Assembly (NCBI RefSeq): GCF_017377855.1
Contig: NZ_JAFREP010000022.1
Span: forward strand, 1 to 64,000
Direction: 5' to 3'
Source of the DNA: Acanthopleuribacter pedis
GTDB lineage: Bacteria > Acidobacteriota > Holophagae > Acanthopleuribacterales > Acanthopleuribacteraceae
Length of the DNA stretch: 64,000 nt
The notes under the pieces are model-generated. The model was not told the DNA's origin and did no database searches. It saw only the letters and a program-made list of their open reading frames with translations. Each line of letters starts with the position of its first letter. Positions within the stretch are counted from its first letter, which is position 1. The position numbers and the translations under genes were made by a program. Below are positions 19,168 through 29,634 of the stretch, piece by piece.

Positions 19168-19463
19168 GGCAACTCCTCGATGGTGCAATCGGCCCGATGG
19201 GCGCCCACATTGTATCAGGATTTGCGAGATGCGGACGGACGGGCTGTCGTTTCCGACTTAGGCTCGCTCGGCCAGATCCATTTTGAAGAACCGCTCTGGC
19301 GCGTTCGTCATGCCCCTTCACGATCCCCGTCCGCCAAGAAACGGTGCTTCTTTCGATCACGGCCCGGTTCACCCCGGAAGACATATGAGGATTAGTATTT
19401 TGGATCAACCTTGATAGAATGAACCAACGCTTTCAATGACTTAGCCAGGGGAATAGAGCCTTT
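19168..19463. other. Divergent promoter region
   Basis: Just under 300 bp between mqnC (minus) and the ATPase gene (plus), with no credible gene. A possible promoter for the ATPase is TTAGTA, 17 bp, TAGAAT at about 19393-19421. The stretch GATAGAATGAACC inside it recurs near 33917. Confidence 0.4.
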
Positions 19464-20792
19464 ATGACCGACCAACCCTACCTGATTGCCCAGACCATCG
19501 TGGACGCAACCGCCGCACTTTCTCCCGAAAAACCGCTGCCGGGCGGCGACGAACGTTGGCAGGATTTCACAGCGGGTCGGGGTGATCGCGTTACCACCTT
19601 GATGACCCGGTTGCTGCAGTCCCACACGGACGACTTTCACCGTTTGGTGTTCAGCAGCCATCGCGGCGCGGGTAAAACCACCGAGCTCAACCAATTGGCC
19701 CAAGCACTTCAAAACAAGTACAAAACCATTTACATCGAAGCCAACGTGGAAATGCATCCGCACGATATCGAAATCGAGGATCTGTTGCTGGTTATGGCGC
19801 AGATCATCGACCAAGTCATGCGTGAGGAACAACTCCAGTTGCCGCAAAAACTGCTTTTCGATATCGCGAGTTGGTTTGGTCAAACCATCAAAACTACCTC
19901 GGTGGGCACCACCTACCTCGGTCAATTGGAAACCCATATCCAAGCCAAAGCGGGCGTTCCCTATTTCTCAAAACTCATGGCCAACCTCAAGGCCTTGTTC
20001 AAGACGGAAAGTACCCATAAAACCGAAGTGAAAGAGGTGCTGCGCAAGTTCCCCAAAACGCTCGCCGAGGCCGTCAACAAACTGCTTGATGCCGCCAACG
20101 AGAAGCTCAAAAATAAGAATCAGGAACTTCTGGTCATCATCGACAACCTCGACCGTTACCCGCCACAAGTGATCGACACCCTGATCTCGCGCAACGCGGA
20201 ACGGTTCAAAAGCCTGCATTGCCATTTCATTTTGACCCCACCCATCAACCTCTATTACCGGCCGGAATCGGAAAACCTCGAACAAAACTACCGCTGCTTC
20301 ACCATGCCGACCATTAAATTGCGCCAGGCCGGCCAGCCCTACGATCATTTCGCCGGCCCCGGCCACGATCTTTTACTAAAAGCCCTGGCCAAACGCATCA
20401 ACCTCGAGAAATTGGTCCCAGAACCAAAAACCCAAGACCGGTTGGTCTTCGGCAGTGGCGGCAGTATCCGCAACTTACTGGAACTCGCACAAGATGCCAG
20501 CCTGGAGGCAGATGGTGATTTTATCGTGTTGGAAGACGTCAACCGCGCCCTAAGCCGCCACCGCTCGCGATTGCGCAACCGCATCAATGCACTTGGTTTA
20601 ATGCAGGCGCTGGTGCATATTTCCCACACGAAACAGTTGGATGAAGGCGAACCTTACCGCCAAGCTTTGTACTATCGCTTGGCCTTTATGTACAACGGCG
20701 CCGGTTGGTACGACATTCACCCTTTGATTAGTGAATTGGACGAATTCAAGCAAGCCCACGCCGACCATCAAACCAACCCGCCAACAACCTAA
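19464..20792 (+). CDS. P-loop ATPase of a two-gene ATPase/TPR module
   Basis: 442 residues, soluble. Walker A is in FSSHRGAGKTTEL (residues about 63-75) and Walker B in LLVIIDNLDRYPP (about 222-234). The lead-in FSSHRGAGKTTEL resembles the FSGHRGSGKSTEL class of ORC/Cdc6-like AAA ATPases that sit beside TPR proteins in cyanobacteria and other large-genome bacteria. The C-terminal third (GSGGSIRNLLELAQDA, then helices ending RHRSRLRNRINALG) fits a lid plus winged-helix arrangement. It is followed after 22 bp by the TPR gene. I infer that it is an NTP-driven switch working with that protein. Its biological job is unknown; a conflict or signalling role is one hypothesis. Confidence 0.7.
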   Translation: MTDQPYLIAQTIVDATAALSPEKPLPGGDERWQDFTAGRGDRVTTLMTRLLQSHTDDFHRLVFSSHRGAGKTTELNQLAQALQNKYKTIYIEANVEMHPHDIEIEDLLLVMAQIIDQVMREEQLQLPQKLLFDIASWFGQTIKTTSVGTTYLGQLETHIQAKAGVPYFSKLMANLKALFKTESTHKTEVKEVLRKFPKTLAEAVNKLLDAANEKLKNKNQELLVIIDNLDRYPPQVIDTLISRNAERFKSLHCHFILTPPINLYYRPESENLEQNYRCFTMPTIKLRQAGQPYDHFAGPGHDLLLKALAKRINLEKLVPEPKTQDRLVFGSGGSIRNLLELAQDASLEADGDFIVLEDVNRALSRHRSRLRNRINALGLMQALVHISHTKQLDEGEPYRQALYYRLAFMYNGAGWYDIHPLISELDEFKQAHADHQTNPPTT

Positions 20793-20814
20793 CATCCGGT
20801 TGGAGGGTTACACC

Positions 20815-22809
20815 GTGAGCGATCAAATCCTCGAAACCGTATTCCCTGCCCGACAAGCGCGTGCTTTGCAACGGTTTGTCACGCGAATGCGCGGCCAAGG
20901 CTTTAAGTTGCTGCTGGCAGAAATGGCCACCGTAGGTGATCGTCGCCGGTTGAAGCATTGGCTGGAGCAACAGCTTGAGGACAACGAAACGCTTTGCAGG
21001 ATCGATGTGTCTAAACTTCCCGCGCAAAACCTGTGGGCAGAGCTAAAAGACAAATTGGCAGAAACACCCCAAGCCGCCTTCCTAATGGTGGAAGGCTGGG
21101 AACACCACCTTGCACCAGAAAAACCGGGCGTCGAAGAAAGACAGCCGGCGCTGATCCAGCAACTCAATGTGCAGCGCGATCTGTTCGTGCGCGACCTCGC
21201 CGTACCGTGGATCATGGTGATTCACCCCTACACCCAACAATTGCTCGATCTTGGCGCCCCCGACTTTTCCGACTTTGTGGCCTTACGCATTGAGGCACTA
21301 CCTCAGCCCAAGCTCACCATTCCAGTAGAGGCCTTCCGCTCTGACCCCGTTGGACCTGGCCATAGCTCTTTTATTGTGGACATGCTCACCGAACCCGGAC
21401 TGAAAAGAATATGGAAATGTTTGATGGTTGGCGCTTACACAGAAGCAAAAGATTTAATAGAAACCTATCGCCTCAATCACAGCTCGGAGCCGCCAAGCTG
21501 GCAATTTAAACTTACCAAAGCAACTTATTTGCGACTTTCCGAAACGCACTATAATGCTATGGTTTCTCTAGAAGAATTATCCAGACATCCCGAGGTTGAA
21601 AACATCCCCTCGCATGAGTTTATGGTTCGTTCAGAGTTAATCCGAATGTTCATAACAAACGGAAACTACCAGATAGCAATCAATGAAAGCAAGAAACTGT
21701 CAAGTAAACTATCCGATCCTGAACACTTCAGTTTTCGGGAGATGATTCACCAAACCCAAGCCGAAGCTTATGCCTTGCAAGAAAGAACAGCTAAAGCCAT
21801 TGAGGTTTTAACAGATTCCAACACAAGAATAAAGCAGACCCTTGGTAACTCTTCCTTGTTACTTGGACAGGGCTTTAGCTTATTAGCATTTTTGGCCTTG
21901 AAACAGGGCAATTTAAGCTTGGCAGCGAAAGAATCGGCAGCCGGGCTTGAAATCATTTCGCGACGATGTTCAGTTAAAGATATTTTGCTTTGCTACGCCG
22001 TAAGGATTCACGCGATGGTTTTGTCATCACATCAAGAAACCAAGCAGGCTCTATCTCTTCTCGACGACTACCTAAAAAATCTATCTTCCGAATCAAAGAA
22101 CCACCTTTACCAAATCACGATATGGCTTGCCAAAGCACAAGTCTTTTACAAACAAGGAGACTTATCCTCAGTTCAAGAAATTCTTGAGCAGGCACTTAAA
22201 GGAGCCCATCGGTTGGTAGGCCACCATCACCCCTTATACCTAGAAGTTATCACAGCACTTTGCACTGTTATGGATCTCCGCGGCTTCCACGGCGATTCCT
22301 GGAAACTACTATTTAAAACGAAAGAAAGCACTCATTCTCCCAGCATTGTGATCAATTTATGGAAGAACCTACTTGATGCAATAGGAGACCATCAGGCCGC
22401 AAAAGGAGACCTTTTAACCGCTGAGATAACATGGAGAAACGAAGCTGGTGCCTCTATGAACCTAGAACATCCACGGCTAGCTTCACTGTTATGTAAAATA
22501 AGCATCGCTCAAACCTCACAGGGCCGCGCTCAAGAAGGCCGTTCTTCTTGTCAGAAAGCTTTGGATATCAGCAATAGGGTATACGGCAATAAAAGCAATG
22601 AAAGCGGCCATATATTAACGTTGCTTGCTTTCTTAACGCACCAACTTGACGACCCCAACCTCACGAAAGCAGCACAGCTTGCTTTGGAACGCTTTCCTAA
22701 AAAATTGACGTCTTCCAAATTCGGTATTTCACGTGATTGGTTAGAGACACTTGCCATGGACAAGCACAAGCTAAAAAAAAACCACGTTCCGTTTGAGGAG
22801 GGTTCCTAG
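20815..22809 (+). CDS. TPR protein with degenerate STAND-like N-terminus
   Basis: 664 residues from the GTG at 20815, which has TTGGAGGG just upstream; the in-frame ATG at 20731 lies inside the previous gene. Residues about 1-170 look like a P-loop fold without a Walker A (LLLAEMATVGDRRRLKHWL, FLMVEGWEHHL, RDLFVRDLAVPWIMVIHP), as in TPR proteins that accompany ORC-like ATPases. Residues about 200-650 are helical repeats of TPR type. Composition changes inside the gene: by hand count the line at 21121 is 35/60 GC, the line at 21961 is 26/60 and that at 22561 is 23/60. That suggests an acquired or fast-evolving sensor region. Partner of the ATPase upstream; target unknown. Confidence 0.65.
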   Translation: MSDQILETVFPARQARALQRFVTRMRGQGFKLLLAEMATVGDRRRLKHWLEQQLEDNETLCRIDVSKLPAQNLWAELKDKLAETPQAAFLMVEGWEHHLAPEKPGVEERQPALIQQLNVQRDLFVRDLAVPWIMVIHPYTQQLLDLGAPDFSDFVALRIEALPQPKLTIPVEAFRSDPVGPGHSSFIVDMLTEPGLKRIWKCLMVGAYTEAKDLIETYRLNHSSEPPSWQFKLTKATYLRLSETHYNAMVSLEELSRHPEVENIPSHEFMVRSELIRMFITNGNYQIAINESKKLSSKLSDPEHFSFREMIHQTQAEAYALQERTAKAIEVLTDSNTRIKQTLGNSSLLLGQGFSLLAFLALKQGNLSLAAKESAAGLEIISRRCSVKDILLCYAVRIHAMVLSSHQETKQALSLLDDYLKNLSSESKNHLYQITIWLAKAQVFYKQGDLSSVQEILEQALKGAHRLVGHHHPLYLEVITALCTVMDLRGFHGDSWKLLFKTKESTHSPSIVINLWKNLLDAIGDHQAAKGDLLTAEITWRNEAGASMNLEHPRLASLLCKISIAQTSQGRAQEGRSSCQKALDISNRVYGNKSNESGHILTLLAFLTHQLDDPNLTKAAQLALERFPKKLTSSKFGISRDWLETLAMDKHKLKKNHVPFEEGS

Positions 22810-22843
22810 TTGGACCCCTCCCTCAAAGAAAGTCAACGGCTTA

Positions 22844-23878
22844 CTACAAAGCCCGTTTTTCCAGTAGGTAATGGCTTACGAACCATTCGTTGCCTTTTTG
22901 GTAGCCCCACAACTCCGCGCAGGCCATGAAAAACACGCGCCAGTAGGCCCACCACTTGGTGGTTTGCTCGCGGCCGTAAGTTTGGTGGAACAAGGCGGTA
23001 ATCTCTTTTCGATGGGCGTCCATGTTGTGTAGCCAGGCCTCGGCTGTTTTGGCGTAATGGGTGCCGTTGACCCGCCAATGGCGCGTCACTTTGAAGGCGT
23101 CGGCGAAATACAGCAACATGCGGTCGCTCGGCATCACCCCGCCGGTGAAGAAATACTTGGCCATCCAATCGGTTTCGTCGCGGACCTCGAACAGATAGGC
23201 GTGGTCGCGATGGGTGAAAATGTGGACAAACAACTTGCCGTCGTCCTTCAGGAAGCCGGCCACCTTTTCCAACAAACGTTTGTAGTTGCGCATGTGCTCG
23301 AACATTTCCACCGACACCACGCGGTCGAACTGCCGGTCCAGTTCCAGCACATTGATGTCGCGGGTGAGGATCTCGATGTTGGTTAAACCCCGCGCCTCGG
23401 CCAGCCTCAGGATTTCCTCGCGCTGGCTGTGGCTGTTGGATACCCCGGTAATGCGGCTGTTGGGGAATTGTTGGGCCATATATAATGTAAGGGAACCCCA
23501 ACCACAACCCAGTTCCAACACATCTTGGCCGTCCTGCAGGTCGGCACGTTCGCAGGTCAGCGCCAGCATGTCCCGCTCGGCGGTGCTCAAATCGCGGGTA
23601 CCCTCCTGCCAGTAACCGCTGCTGTACTTGCGGTAATCGCCCAGCACGAAGCTGTAGAACGCGGCGGGTACCTCGTAGTGCTGCTCGTTGGCGGCATCGG
23701 TTTCCACCGCGATCGGTCCCTGGCTGAGGGTTTGGATCAGCGCTTCAAAACGCTCTTGGCCCGCTTGCAGGCCGCCTTCTTCCAATTCGTTCAAACGTTG
23801 GCGCAACAGGTTGCGGATGCCGACGCGGATCAACATGTCCGGCAGCAGGTTCTTTTCCAAAGCAAGTGTCAACATCAT
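22844..23878 (-). CDS. CFA-family SAM-dependent methyltransferase (second copy)
   Basis: 344 residues starting at ATG 23878 with GGGAG upstream. A longer in-frame start at 24013 would overlap the previous gene. SAM-binding motif [17 protein letters not shown] (about 120-136), [19 protein letters not shown] and [11 protein letters not shown] are typical of the cyclopropane-fatty-acid synthase superfamily. The N-terminal lipid-binding part is shorter than in true Cfa enzymes, and the C-terminus ([15 protein letters not shown]) matches the shorter class that accompanies DUF1295/DUF1365 clusters. It probably transfers a methyl group to a membrane-phospholipid acyl chain. It is the last gene of the lipid operon, 91 bp after DUF1295. 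Confidence 0.82.
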   Translation of the reverse strand: MMLTLALEKNLLPDMLIRVGIRNLLRQRLNELEEGGLQAGQERFEALIQTLSQGPIAVETDAANEQHYEVPAAFYSFVLGDYRKYSSGYWQEGTRDLSTAERDMLALTCERADLQDGQDVLELGCGWGSLTLYMAQQFPNSRITGVSNSHSQREEILRLAEARGLTNIEILTRDINVLELDRQFDRVVSVEMFEHMRNYKRLLEKVAGFLKDDGKLFVHIFTHRDHAYLFEVRDETDWMAKYFFTGGVMPSDRMLLYFADAFKVTRHWRVNGTHYAKTAEAWLHNMDAHRKEITALFHQTYGREQTTKWWAYWRVFFMACAELWGYQKGNEWFVSHYLLEKRAL

Positions 23879-23969
23879 GGGGAACTCCCGAAATCTAGGG
23901 TTGGCGTGTGCGACGCACGCGGTAATCGTTGGCTGTCGAAAGGATCGGAGGAGAACAAATAATTGCGGG

Positions 23970-24770
23970 TTAAACCGAGGATTCCCGTTTGGGGAACCAA
24001 GGGAAAAAGGCACTGGTTTCGCGCTGGTAACGGCGATAGGCCTCGCCTTTGGTGGAGAGGGCCTGTTCTTCGGTGGCGGGAATGCCGGTGATGTTCCAAA
24101 TGAAGTAAAACATCAGCGCGGGCGACAGCCAGCCGAGCCAGCCCCAGGGCGAACCCATGGCAAACACGGCAAAGGCCACCCACACCAGCCATTCGAAGAA
24201 ATAATTGGGATGGCGCGACCAAGCCCACAAACCTCGTTTGCAGACCTTGCCGCGGTTGGCGGGATCTTTTTTGAAGGCGGCCAGTTGCTGGTCGGCCAGC
24301 GCTTCGCCACCGACCGCGATCAACCACAGACCCACCCCCAGAAACTCCCAAACCCCGAGGCCCGGCGCCGGGTTCAGGGCAACGAGTAGGAAGGGCACCG
24401 CCAGCACCACGTCGAGCATGGCTTGGGCTTGGAAGAACACAAAAAACTTAAAACCGAGATTGGTTTTCCAGGTCTCGCGCAGGCGCACGTAGCGCCCTTC
24501 CTCCTTGCCGTCGCGCAGGATGCGCAGGCCCAGGTAGGCCGCGAGGCGCACACCCCACACCGTGACCATCGCCGCCAGCAGCCAGGCCCGGGGCGAATCC
24601 GGCGCCGCGAGCCAGGCATAGCCGCAAGCCAGACCGGCGAGACCGGTGGACCAGCCCACATCCACGATGGACGCGTTGCGTAAGGGGAAGTGCAGCAGCC
24701 ACAGCAGCGAGAAAAACACAAACACGCCGAGGGCGCCGTAAGCGGTGAAAAGCCAAAAGGTCGGATCCAT
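23970..24770 (-). CDS. DUF1295 / steroid 5-alpha-reductase-like membrane protein
   Basis: 266 residues, ATG at 24770 with GAGG nearby, 7 bp after the stop of the DUF1475 gene. Several hydrophobic segments are present. The hallmark C-terminal motif is [18 protein letters not shown] (about 195-212), followed by [23 protein letters not shown]. This family is related to isoprenylcysteine methyltransferases and steroid 5-alpha reductases and is expected to reduce or modify a lipid double bond in the inner membrane. In many bacteria DUF1295 genes sit with CFA-type methyltransferases, DUF1365 and flavoproteins, as here. The reaction has not been shown by anything in this sequence. Confidence 0.85.
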   Translation of the reverse strand: MDPTFWLFTAYGALGVFVFFSLLWLLHFPLRNASIVDVGWSTGLAGLACGYAWLAAPDSPRAWLLAAMVTVWGVRLAAYLGLRILRDGKEEGRYVRLRETWKTNLGFKFFVFFQAQAMLDVVLAVPFLLVALNPAPGLGVWEFLGVGLWLIAVGGEALADQQLAAFKKDPANRGKVCKRGLWAWSRHPNYFFEWLVWVAFAVFAMGSPWGWLGWLSPALMFYFIWNITGIPATEEQALSTKGEAYRRYQRETSAFFPWFPKRESSV

Positions 24771-24777
24771 GGTTACC

Positions 24778-25137
24778 TCATGCGGGCGGCGCGAAACGCC
24801 GGTAGTCGTCGGGGTTGAGCAGCAGTTGGGCGAGCGGTGCATCAACCGGCACACGGTAGGCTTGAACCGCCACGTAAAGCGCGGTTGCGATGGCACCGGT
24901 ACACACAAAGAGCACCAACCACAGCACGCGGCTCGCCCAGCTTTGTTCCTTGTAGAAGGCCCAAAAAATGAGCAGCAGTATGTTGTAGTAAAAGTCGACC
25001 AGGGTGGTGCGCATCCAGGGAATGGCGGCCAAGCTGTCCCATTCTTCCAGTAAGTTGCTCTGCAAGCTGGTTTGGATGACCAGGGCCGTCATGGTCACGC
25101 ACAGCAGCGGCGCGACCACCCGCAACATCACAATCAC
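24778..25137 (-). CDS. DUF1475-like small membrane protein
   Basis: 119 residues with three predicted membrane helices: MLRVVAPLLCVTMTALVI, YYNILLLIFWAFYKE and VLWLVLFVCTGAIATALYV. The central motif WMRTTLVDFYYN...WAFYKEQSW matches DUF1475 as I remember it. The GTG at 25137 has AGGAAGG 6 bases upstream. It lies between the two CFA-type genes' partners (11 bp after one CFA gene, 7 bp before DUF1295), so it is part of the same lipid operon. Function unknown; possibly a scaffold for the membrane enzymes around it. Confidence 0.65.
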   Translation of the reverse strand: MIVMLRVVAPLLCVTMTALVIQTSLQSNLLEEWDSLAAIPWMRTTLVDFYYNILLLIFWAFYKEQSWASRVLWLVLFVCTGAIATALYVAVQAYRVPVDAPLAQLLLNPDDYRRFAPPA

Positions 25138-25148
25138 AACCGACCTTC

Positions 25149-26462
25149 CTACCCGCGCGGCGCGGGTCGTTCAGCGGGGGCGCCCCAACCGAGTTCTTGC
25201 AACACCGCGTCGCGGCGGTTGCGGGGTTTGGCGAAAACGAGTTGGGCGCTGCCGATGACGCGTTCCCAGAAACCGCCCTCGCAGTAGGCCAGGTAAAAGT
25301 CCCACATGCGCTGGAAGCGCGTGGGCAAGGCCGCGATCACCGCGCCCTCGCGGTTCGCGTGGAAGTTACGGCGCCACAAGGCCAGGGTGCGCGCGTAGTG
25401 GTCGCTGTGATCTTCCATGTGGATCATTTTAAGGTCCGTGCTTTTACCCATCGCGTCCAGCATCGCCCCCACCGAAGGGATGAAGCTGCCGGGAAAAATG
25501 TAGCGTTTGATGAAGTCAACATCGCGCAGGGCGCTGTCGTAACGGTCTTCCGGCATGGTGATCGCCTGGATGCACATCAACCCGTCCGGCTTGAGCAGCG
25601 AGGAACATTTTTCGAACCAGGTCCCGAGGAAATGGTGGCCGACGGCCTCGATCATCTCGATAGACACCAGCTTGTCGTAAACACCGTCCAAGTCGCGGTA
25701 ATCTTTGAGCAGCAGTTCGATGCGATCCTGCAAACCTTCCTCCCGGATGCGAAGCGCGGCATAGGCGTGCTGTTCCTGGGAAATGGTGGTGGTGGTTACG
25801 CGGCAACCGTAGTTTTTGGCGGCGTGGATCGCGAACCCACCCCAGCCGGTACCGATCTCCACCACATGGTCGTCGGGACCCAGCTCCAACTTGCGACAGA
25901 CGCGGTCAAGCTTGTGAACCGCCGCCTCGTTGAGGGTCGCCTCCGCGTGGGGGAACACGGCCGCGCTGTACATCATGGTGGGGTCGAGGAACTCGCGGAA
26001 AAAGTCGTTGCCCAGGTCGTAGTGGGCGGCAATGTTGTTGCGCGAGCCGGAACGTGTGTTTTTGTTGAAGGCGTGCAGCACTTTGAGGATGGGTTTGGTC
26101 AAATGCGCCCAGCCGCCCTCCATGCCGTCCAAGACATCGAGGTTCAGCGACATTAGCCGCACCACATCGACCAGATCGGGTGAATGCCATTCGCCTTCCA
26201 TAAAGGATTCGCCCGCGCCGATGCTGCCACCAAAAGCGATGTTGGTGAAAAAGGCGCCTTGATGGACGTGAATCACCGCGTGGGGGCCGGCAGCTTCCGG
26301 GTGCCCGAACACATTGCGTTCGTCGGCTTCAATTAGAGTCAAGCTGCCGGTGTGCAGCGTGGTCAACGCCTTGAAAAGCGCGGTCCGCGCCCACTTCTCC
26401 ATGGTGCGGTACTGGGGTTCGGCGACCAGGCCGCCGTTTAATTTGGTATCAATACTGGTCAT
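25149..26462 (-). CDS. Cyclopropane-fatty-acyl-phospholipid synthase family protein
   Basis: 437 residues from ATG 26462. The start overlaps the DUF1365 stop as ATGA, so translation is coupled. The N-terminal domain (about 30-130) holds [14 protein letters not shown], the lipid-binding motif of Cfa proteins. The SAM motif is [17 protein letters not shown] (about 195-211), followed by the Cfa landmarks [32 protein letters not shown] and [15 protein letters not shown]. Cfa enzymes add a methylene or methyl group from SAM across an acyl double bond in membrane phospholipid. The desaturase at the head of the operon could supply that double bond. Whether this copy makes cyclopropanes or methylated chains cannot be read from the sequence. 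Confidence 0.9.
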   Translation of the reverse strand: MTSIDTKLNGGLVAEPQYRTMEKWARTALFKALTTLHTGSLTLIEADERNVFGHPEAAGPHAVIHVHQGAFFTNIAFGGSIGAGESFMEGEWHSPDLVDVVRLMSLNLDVLDGMEGGWAHLTKPILKVLHAFNKNTRSGSRNNIAAHYDLGNDFFREFLDPTMMYSAAVFPHAEATLNEAAVHKLDRVCRKLELGPDDHVVEIGTGWGGFAIHAAKNYGCRVTTTTISQEQHAYAALRIREEGLQDRIELLLKDYRDLDGVYDKLVSIEMIEAVGHHFLGTWFEKCSSLLKPDGLMCIQAITMPEDRYDSALRDVDFIKRYIFPGSFIPSVGAMLDAMGKSTDLKMIHMEDHSDHYARTLALWRRNFHANREGAVIAALPTRFQRMWDFYLAYCEGGFWERVIGSAQLVFAKPRNRRDAVLQELGWGAPAERPAPRG

Positions 26463-27301
26463 GAAGACAACTCCTCCGCGGGTACTCGGGTCGTGTGTAC
26501 CCCCGGCGCGGCGGCACGGGGATCGCTGTATTTGGGATGGCTGTAAAAAGGGACGCGTTTCAGCCACAAACGCAGGGCTTGCCAGTAAATGCCGACGGCG
26601 ATTTTGCCGGTCATCAGCGGGTAATCCACCAGGCAACGGCCCAAATTACCGGCCGTCATCGGCTGTTCTTCCATGGACAGGGTCGCGTCGAAGCAGCGCT
26701 CGCCGCGGCGGAAATTCTCCATGTGGATCGCGAGGTTGCGACCCGGCCCGCTAAACGACCAGCGGTAGTGCATGTCCATGGGCATGAAGGGCGAGATATG
26801 AAACTGTTTGGCCATGGTGAATTGGTTTTTGGTGGCGGCGCGACGGCACTCCAGCGCGTAGGTATGGCGCTCGCCCCAAGGCGTATTGGTGATTTCGGCC
26901 AGGATCACGCGCGGGTGGGCATCGGTTTCGTCGAAGCAAAAGTAGAAGGTGACCGGGTTAAACACCCAACCGAACACGCGCACCTGGGAAAGCATCCGCA
27001 CCGGTCCGGTGACATCGAGGCCGGCCACCTCGCGAACCCGTTGCTGGACCGCTGTTTTCAGCGGAACCTCGGTTGGGCCGAGGTAATCCTCGCGGCGAAA
27101 AGCCAGCGGGCGCGGCGCACGCCCGAGCGACGTCCACCACTTGGCGGAAAAAATCGCGTCGATCTCGTCCAGGTCCAGGTACAGCATGTAGAGCTGGTAC
27201 TGAAAATCGTGGGCCTTGGGCAGGTAGCGGCGATGCCGCACCCAACCGCGATAGACGCGCGAGTGTTCGCCCAGAACCGCGTGTTCGTTTAATGCGCTCA
27301 T
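26459..27301 (-). CDS. DUF1365 family protein
   Basis: 280 residues. Motifs [58 protein letters not shown] and [17 protein letters not shown] define DUF1365. It overlaps both neighbours by 4 bp (ATGA), which shows tight translational coupling with the flavoprotein upstream and the CFA enzyme downstream. That trio is a widespread conserved unit. DUF1365 proteins have been suggested to work in the same acyl modification as the flavoprotein and CFA enzyme, but no reaction is established to my knowledge. Confidence 0.88.
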   Translation of the reverse strand: MSALNEHAVLGEHSRVYRGWVRHRRYLPKAHDFQYQLYMLYLDLDEIDAIFSAKWWTSLGRAPRPLAFRREDYLGPTEVPLKTAVQQRVREVAGLDVTGPVRMLSQVRVFGWVFNPVTFYFCFDETDAHPRVILAEITNTPWGERHTYALECRRAATKNQFTMAKQFHISPFMPMDMHYRWSFSGPGRNLAIHMENFRRGERCFDATLSMEEQPMTAGNLGRCLVDYPLMTGKIAVGIYWQALRLWLKRVPFYSHPKYSDPRAAAPGVHTTRVPAEELSS

Positions 27302-28575
27302 ATCGCCACGACCTCGCGAGTAGCCGCATCCTGTTTGATTTGCGAAACCACGCGCAGGCCGCTGCGCACACCGTCCTCGTGGAAGCCGTTAAACCAATAA
27401 GCGCCGCAGTAATAGGTATTGCGGTGGCCACTGATCAGCCCGTGATCTGTTTTGGCGCGTTCACCGGCAACGGTGAAAATCGGGTGCTGGTAGGTCAATT
27501 CCCGCACGATTTTGTTGCGATCAATCGACCCGGGATAATTAAGCGTCACGCAGTAGGTGCGCGGCAGGTCGAGGCTTTGCAAAATGTTCATGTTGTAGGT
27601 CAGCGATACCGTCTCGCGATCCTCGCGCAGGCGATGGTAGTTCCAGGCCGCCCAGGCGCGTTTCGCCCGCGGCAGAACCCGATCATCCCAGTGCAGAACC
27701 GTGTGGTTGGACGAATACGGAACCGCACCCAGAACCCGTTGTTCCTCCGGGCTCGGATCTTCCAACAAACGCAGCGCTTGGTCCGAATGCGCCGCGATCA
27801 CCACCGCGTTGAAACGCGCCACCTCACCGTGGTCCACCTCGATCAACACCTCATGGGGCAAGCGACGAATCGCCGTCACCGGACTGTTTAGACGGATGCT
27901 GTCCGCGAAGGGCGCCGTCAGCGGCGCGAGGTAGCTTCGCGAACCACCTTGGAGCACGCGCCATTGCGGCCGATCATTGATGTTGAGCATGCCGTGGTTG
28001 TGAAAGAAACGCAGGAAAAACGCCAGTGGAAAAGCCAGCATGCCGTCGCGGCCGGAAGACCAAATGGCGGCACCCATCGGCAAAATGTACTGCTCGACAA
28101 AAGCCGAACCGTAACCCTCGCGGTCCAGGTAGTCACCCAGGGTTTGGGTCTGATCCAAGTCGGGATCGACGGCCAACATTTTGGCGTGGTCGTTAAATCG
28201 CAAGATATCGCGAATCATCAACCAAAAGCCCGGCTTAACCAAGTTACGCCGTTGCGCGAACAAGGTGTTCAAGGTATGGCCGTTGTACTCCAAACCGGTG
28301 CGTTCACACTTCACACTGAAACTCATATCCGAGGGCTGGGTGGCGACCTGGAGCGTCGCCAACAATTCGGTAAACAGCGGATAGGTCTTTTCGTTGTACA
28401 CGATAAACCCGGTATCCACCGCCGCCGTCTTCCCGTCTGGAAGCGGCACGTCCACCGTGTGGGTATGCCCACCAAGACGGTTGCGCGCCTCGAAAACGGT
28501 GACCTGATGGTCCTTTGATAAATGGTAGGCCGCGGTTAATCCCGAGATCCCGCTACCAATAACAGCAATGTTCAT
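27298..28575 (-). CDS. FAD-dependent oxidoreductase (amine-oxidase-like)
   Basis: 425 residues. The N-terminus [19 protein letters not shown] is a dinucleotide-binding GxGxxG fold, followed by [15 protein letters not shown] and [14 protein letters not shown]. The C-terminus [19 protein letters not shown] is typical of the flavoprotein class found with DUF1365 and CFA synthase. It probably oxidises or desaturates an acyl chain in phospholipid. It follows the desaturase gene after 9 bp and overlaps DUF1365 by 4 bp. Related flavoproteins occur in light- or singlet-oxygen-induced regulons of other bacteria. The exact substrate is unknown. Confidence 0.88.
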   Translation of the reverse strand: MNIAVIGSGISGLTAAYHLSKDHQVTVFEARNRLGGHTHTVDVPLPDGKTAAVDTGFIVYNEKTYPLFTELLATLQVATQPSDMSFSVKCERTGLEYNGHTLNTLFAQRRNLVKPGFWLMIRDILRFNDHAKMLAVDPDLDQTQTLGDYLDREGYGSAFVEQYILPMGAAIWSSGRDGMLAFPLAFFLRFFHNHGMLNINDRPQWRVLQGGSRSYLAPLTAPFADSIRLNSPVTAIRRLPHEVLIEVDHGEVARFNAVVIAAHSDQALRLLEDPSPEEQRVLGAVPYSSNHTVLHWDDRVLPRAKRAWAAWNYHRLREDRETVSLTYNMNILQSLDLPRTYCVTLNYPGSIDRNKIVRELTYQHPIFTVAGERAKTDHGLISGHRNTYYCGAYWFNGFHEDGVRSGLRVVSQIKQDAATREVVAI

Positions 28576-28584
28576 GGTATCCCC

Positions 28585-29553
28585 TTAAGCCGGCGCCGGC
28601 TGTTTGCCCGCAGCGGACGCTTCCTGAAGGATGCGTTCCGGTACGGGTCGTAAATCCCAAATCAACCCGACGACGGCCATCAGGCGCAGCACGTAATAAG
28701 TCACATCAATCTCCCACCAGCGAAATCCCTGGCGGACGGATGCCGGATAGCGGTGGTGGTTGTTGTGCCAACCCTCACCCAAGGTCAACAACGCCAGCCA
28801 CCAGTTGTTACGGCTGTCGTCTTTGGTTTCGAAGCGGCGCGAGCCGATCACATGCGCCAATGAATTAATCGTGAAGGTGGCGTGGAACAGCACCACCGTG
28901 GAAATGACAAAACCCCACACCAACAGTTGCCAACCGGTCACGCCCAGGCCGGGCGCCCAAACCTCAAGGCCTTTGCCCAAAGCCAGGATGCCAACCGCGA
29001 GCAGGAACGGCACCAAGATGTCGTAGCGGTTGAGGAACACCAACTCGGGGAACTTGGCAAAATCTTTGACCCGTTTGTATTGGGTGGGGAAATTCGCGTC
29101 ACAGGTGAACCAAAACATGTGGCTCCACCAAAACCCGCGCGTGGTCGGTGAGTGGGCGTCGCGTTCGGTATCGGAGTATGCGTGGTGATGGCGATGGTGG
29201 GCGGCCCACCACAGCGGCCCGCGCTGCACCGCCGAGCAGCCGAGCAGGGCAAAGAAAAACTGAAGCACACGGCTGCTTTTGAAACTGCGGTGCGAAAAGT
29301 AACGATGGTAAAAGGCCGTAATCGCAAACATGCGGATCAAGTACATGCCCAGGGCGAACAGGACCGCGAACCAGCTCCAGCCCACCAGAAACACCGTCAA
29401 ACAGGCGAGGTGCATGCCGATAAACGGCAACACGCGAACCCAGTTGAAGCGCTCGGCCGCGGGTCCCTCGGTTTTCAGTTCGGCCGCCTGGTAATCGGTA
29501 TCGAACCAGAGCAGCACCATCACGGCGATTTTTTTCAAAAACTCAAAACCCAT
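28585..29553 (-). CDS. Acyl-CoA/acyl-lipid delta-9-type fatty acid desaturase
   Basis: 322 residues, membrane-bound, four or more hydrophobic segments. It has the three His boxes of membrane di-iron desaturases: HRYFSH (83-88), HRHHH (120-124) and EGWHNNHHRYP (about 265-275). It introduces a cis double bond into a saturated acyl chain. It is the first gene of the seven-gene lipid operon and divergent from the CarH/LitR-like regulator, with 186 bp between them. The product could be the unsaturated substrate for the CFA-type methyltransferases downstream. Confidence 0.93.
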   Translation of the reverse strand: MGFEFLKKIAVMVLLWFDTDYQAAELKTEGPAAERFNWVRVLPFIGMHLACLTVFLVGWSWFAVLFALGMYLIRMFAITAFYHRYFSHRSFKSSRVLQFFFALLGCSAVQRGPLWWAAHHRHHHAYSDTERDAHSPTTRGFWWSHMFWFTCDANFPTQYKRVKDFAKFPELVFLNRYDILVPFLLAVGILALGKGLEVWAPGLGVTGWQLLVWGFVISTVVLFHATFTINSLAHVIGSRRFETKDDSRNNWWLALLTLGEGWHNNHHRYPASVRQGFRWWEIDVTYYVLRLMAVVGLIWDLRPVPERILQEASAAGKQPAPA

Positions 29554-29634
29554 AACGTTCGAAAATTCCCTTATCGATGATGTTGCGGTGCGTTGTAACC
29601 AAGCTAAAGTCGAAAACTAGCCGCGTCAAGCCAG

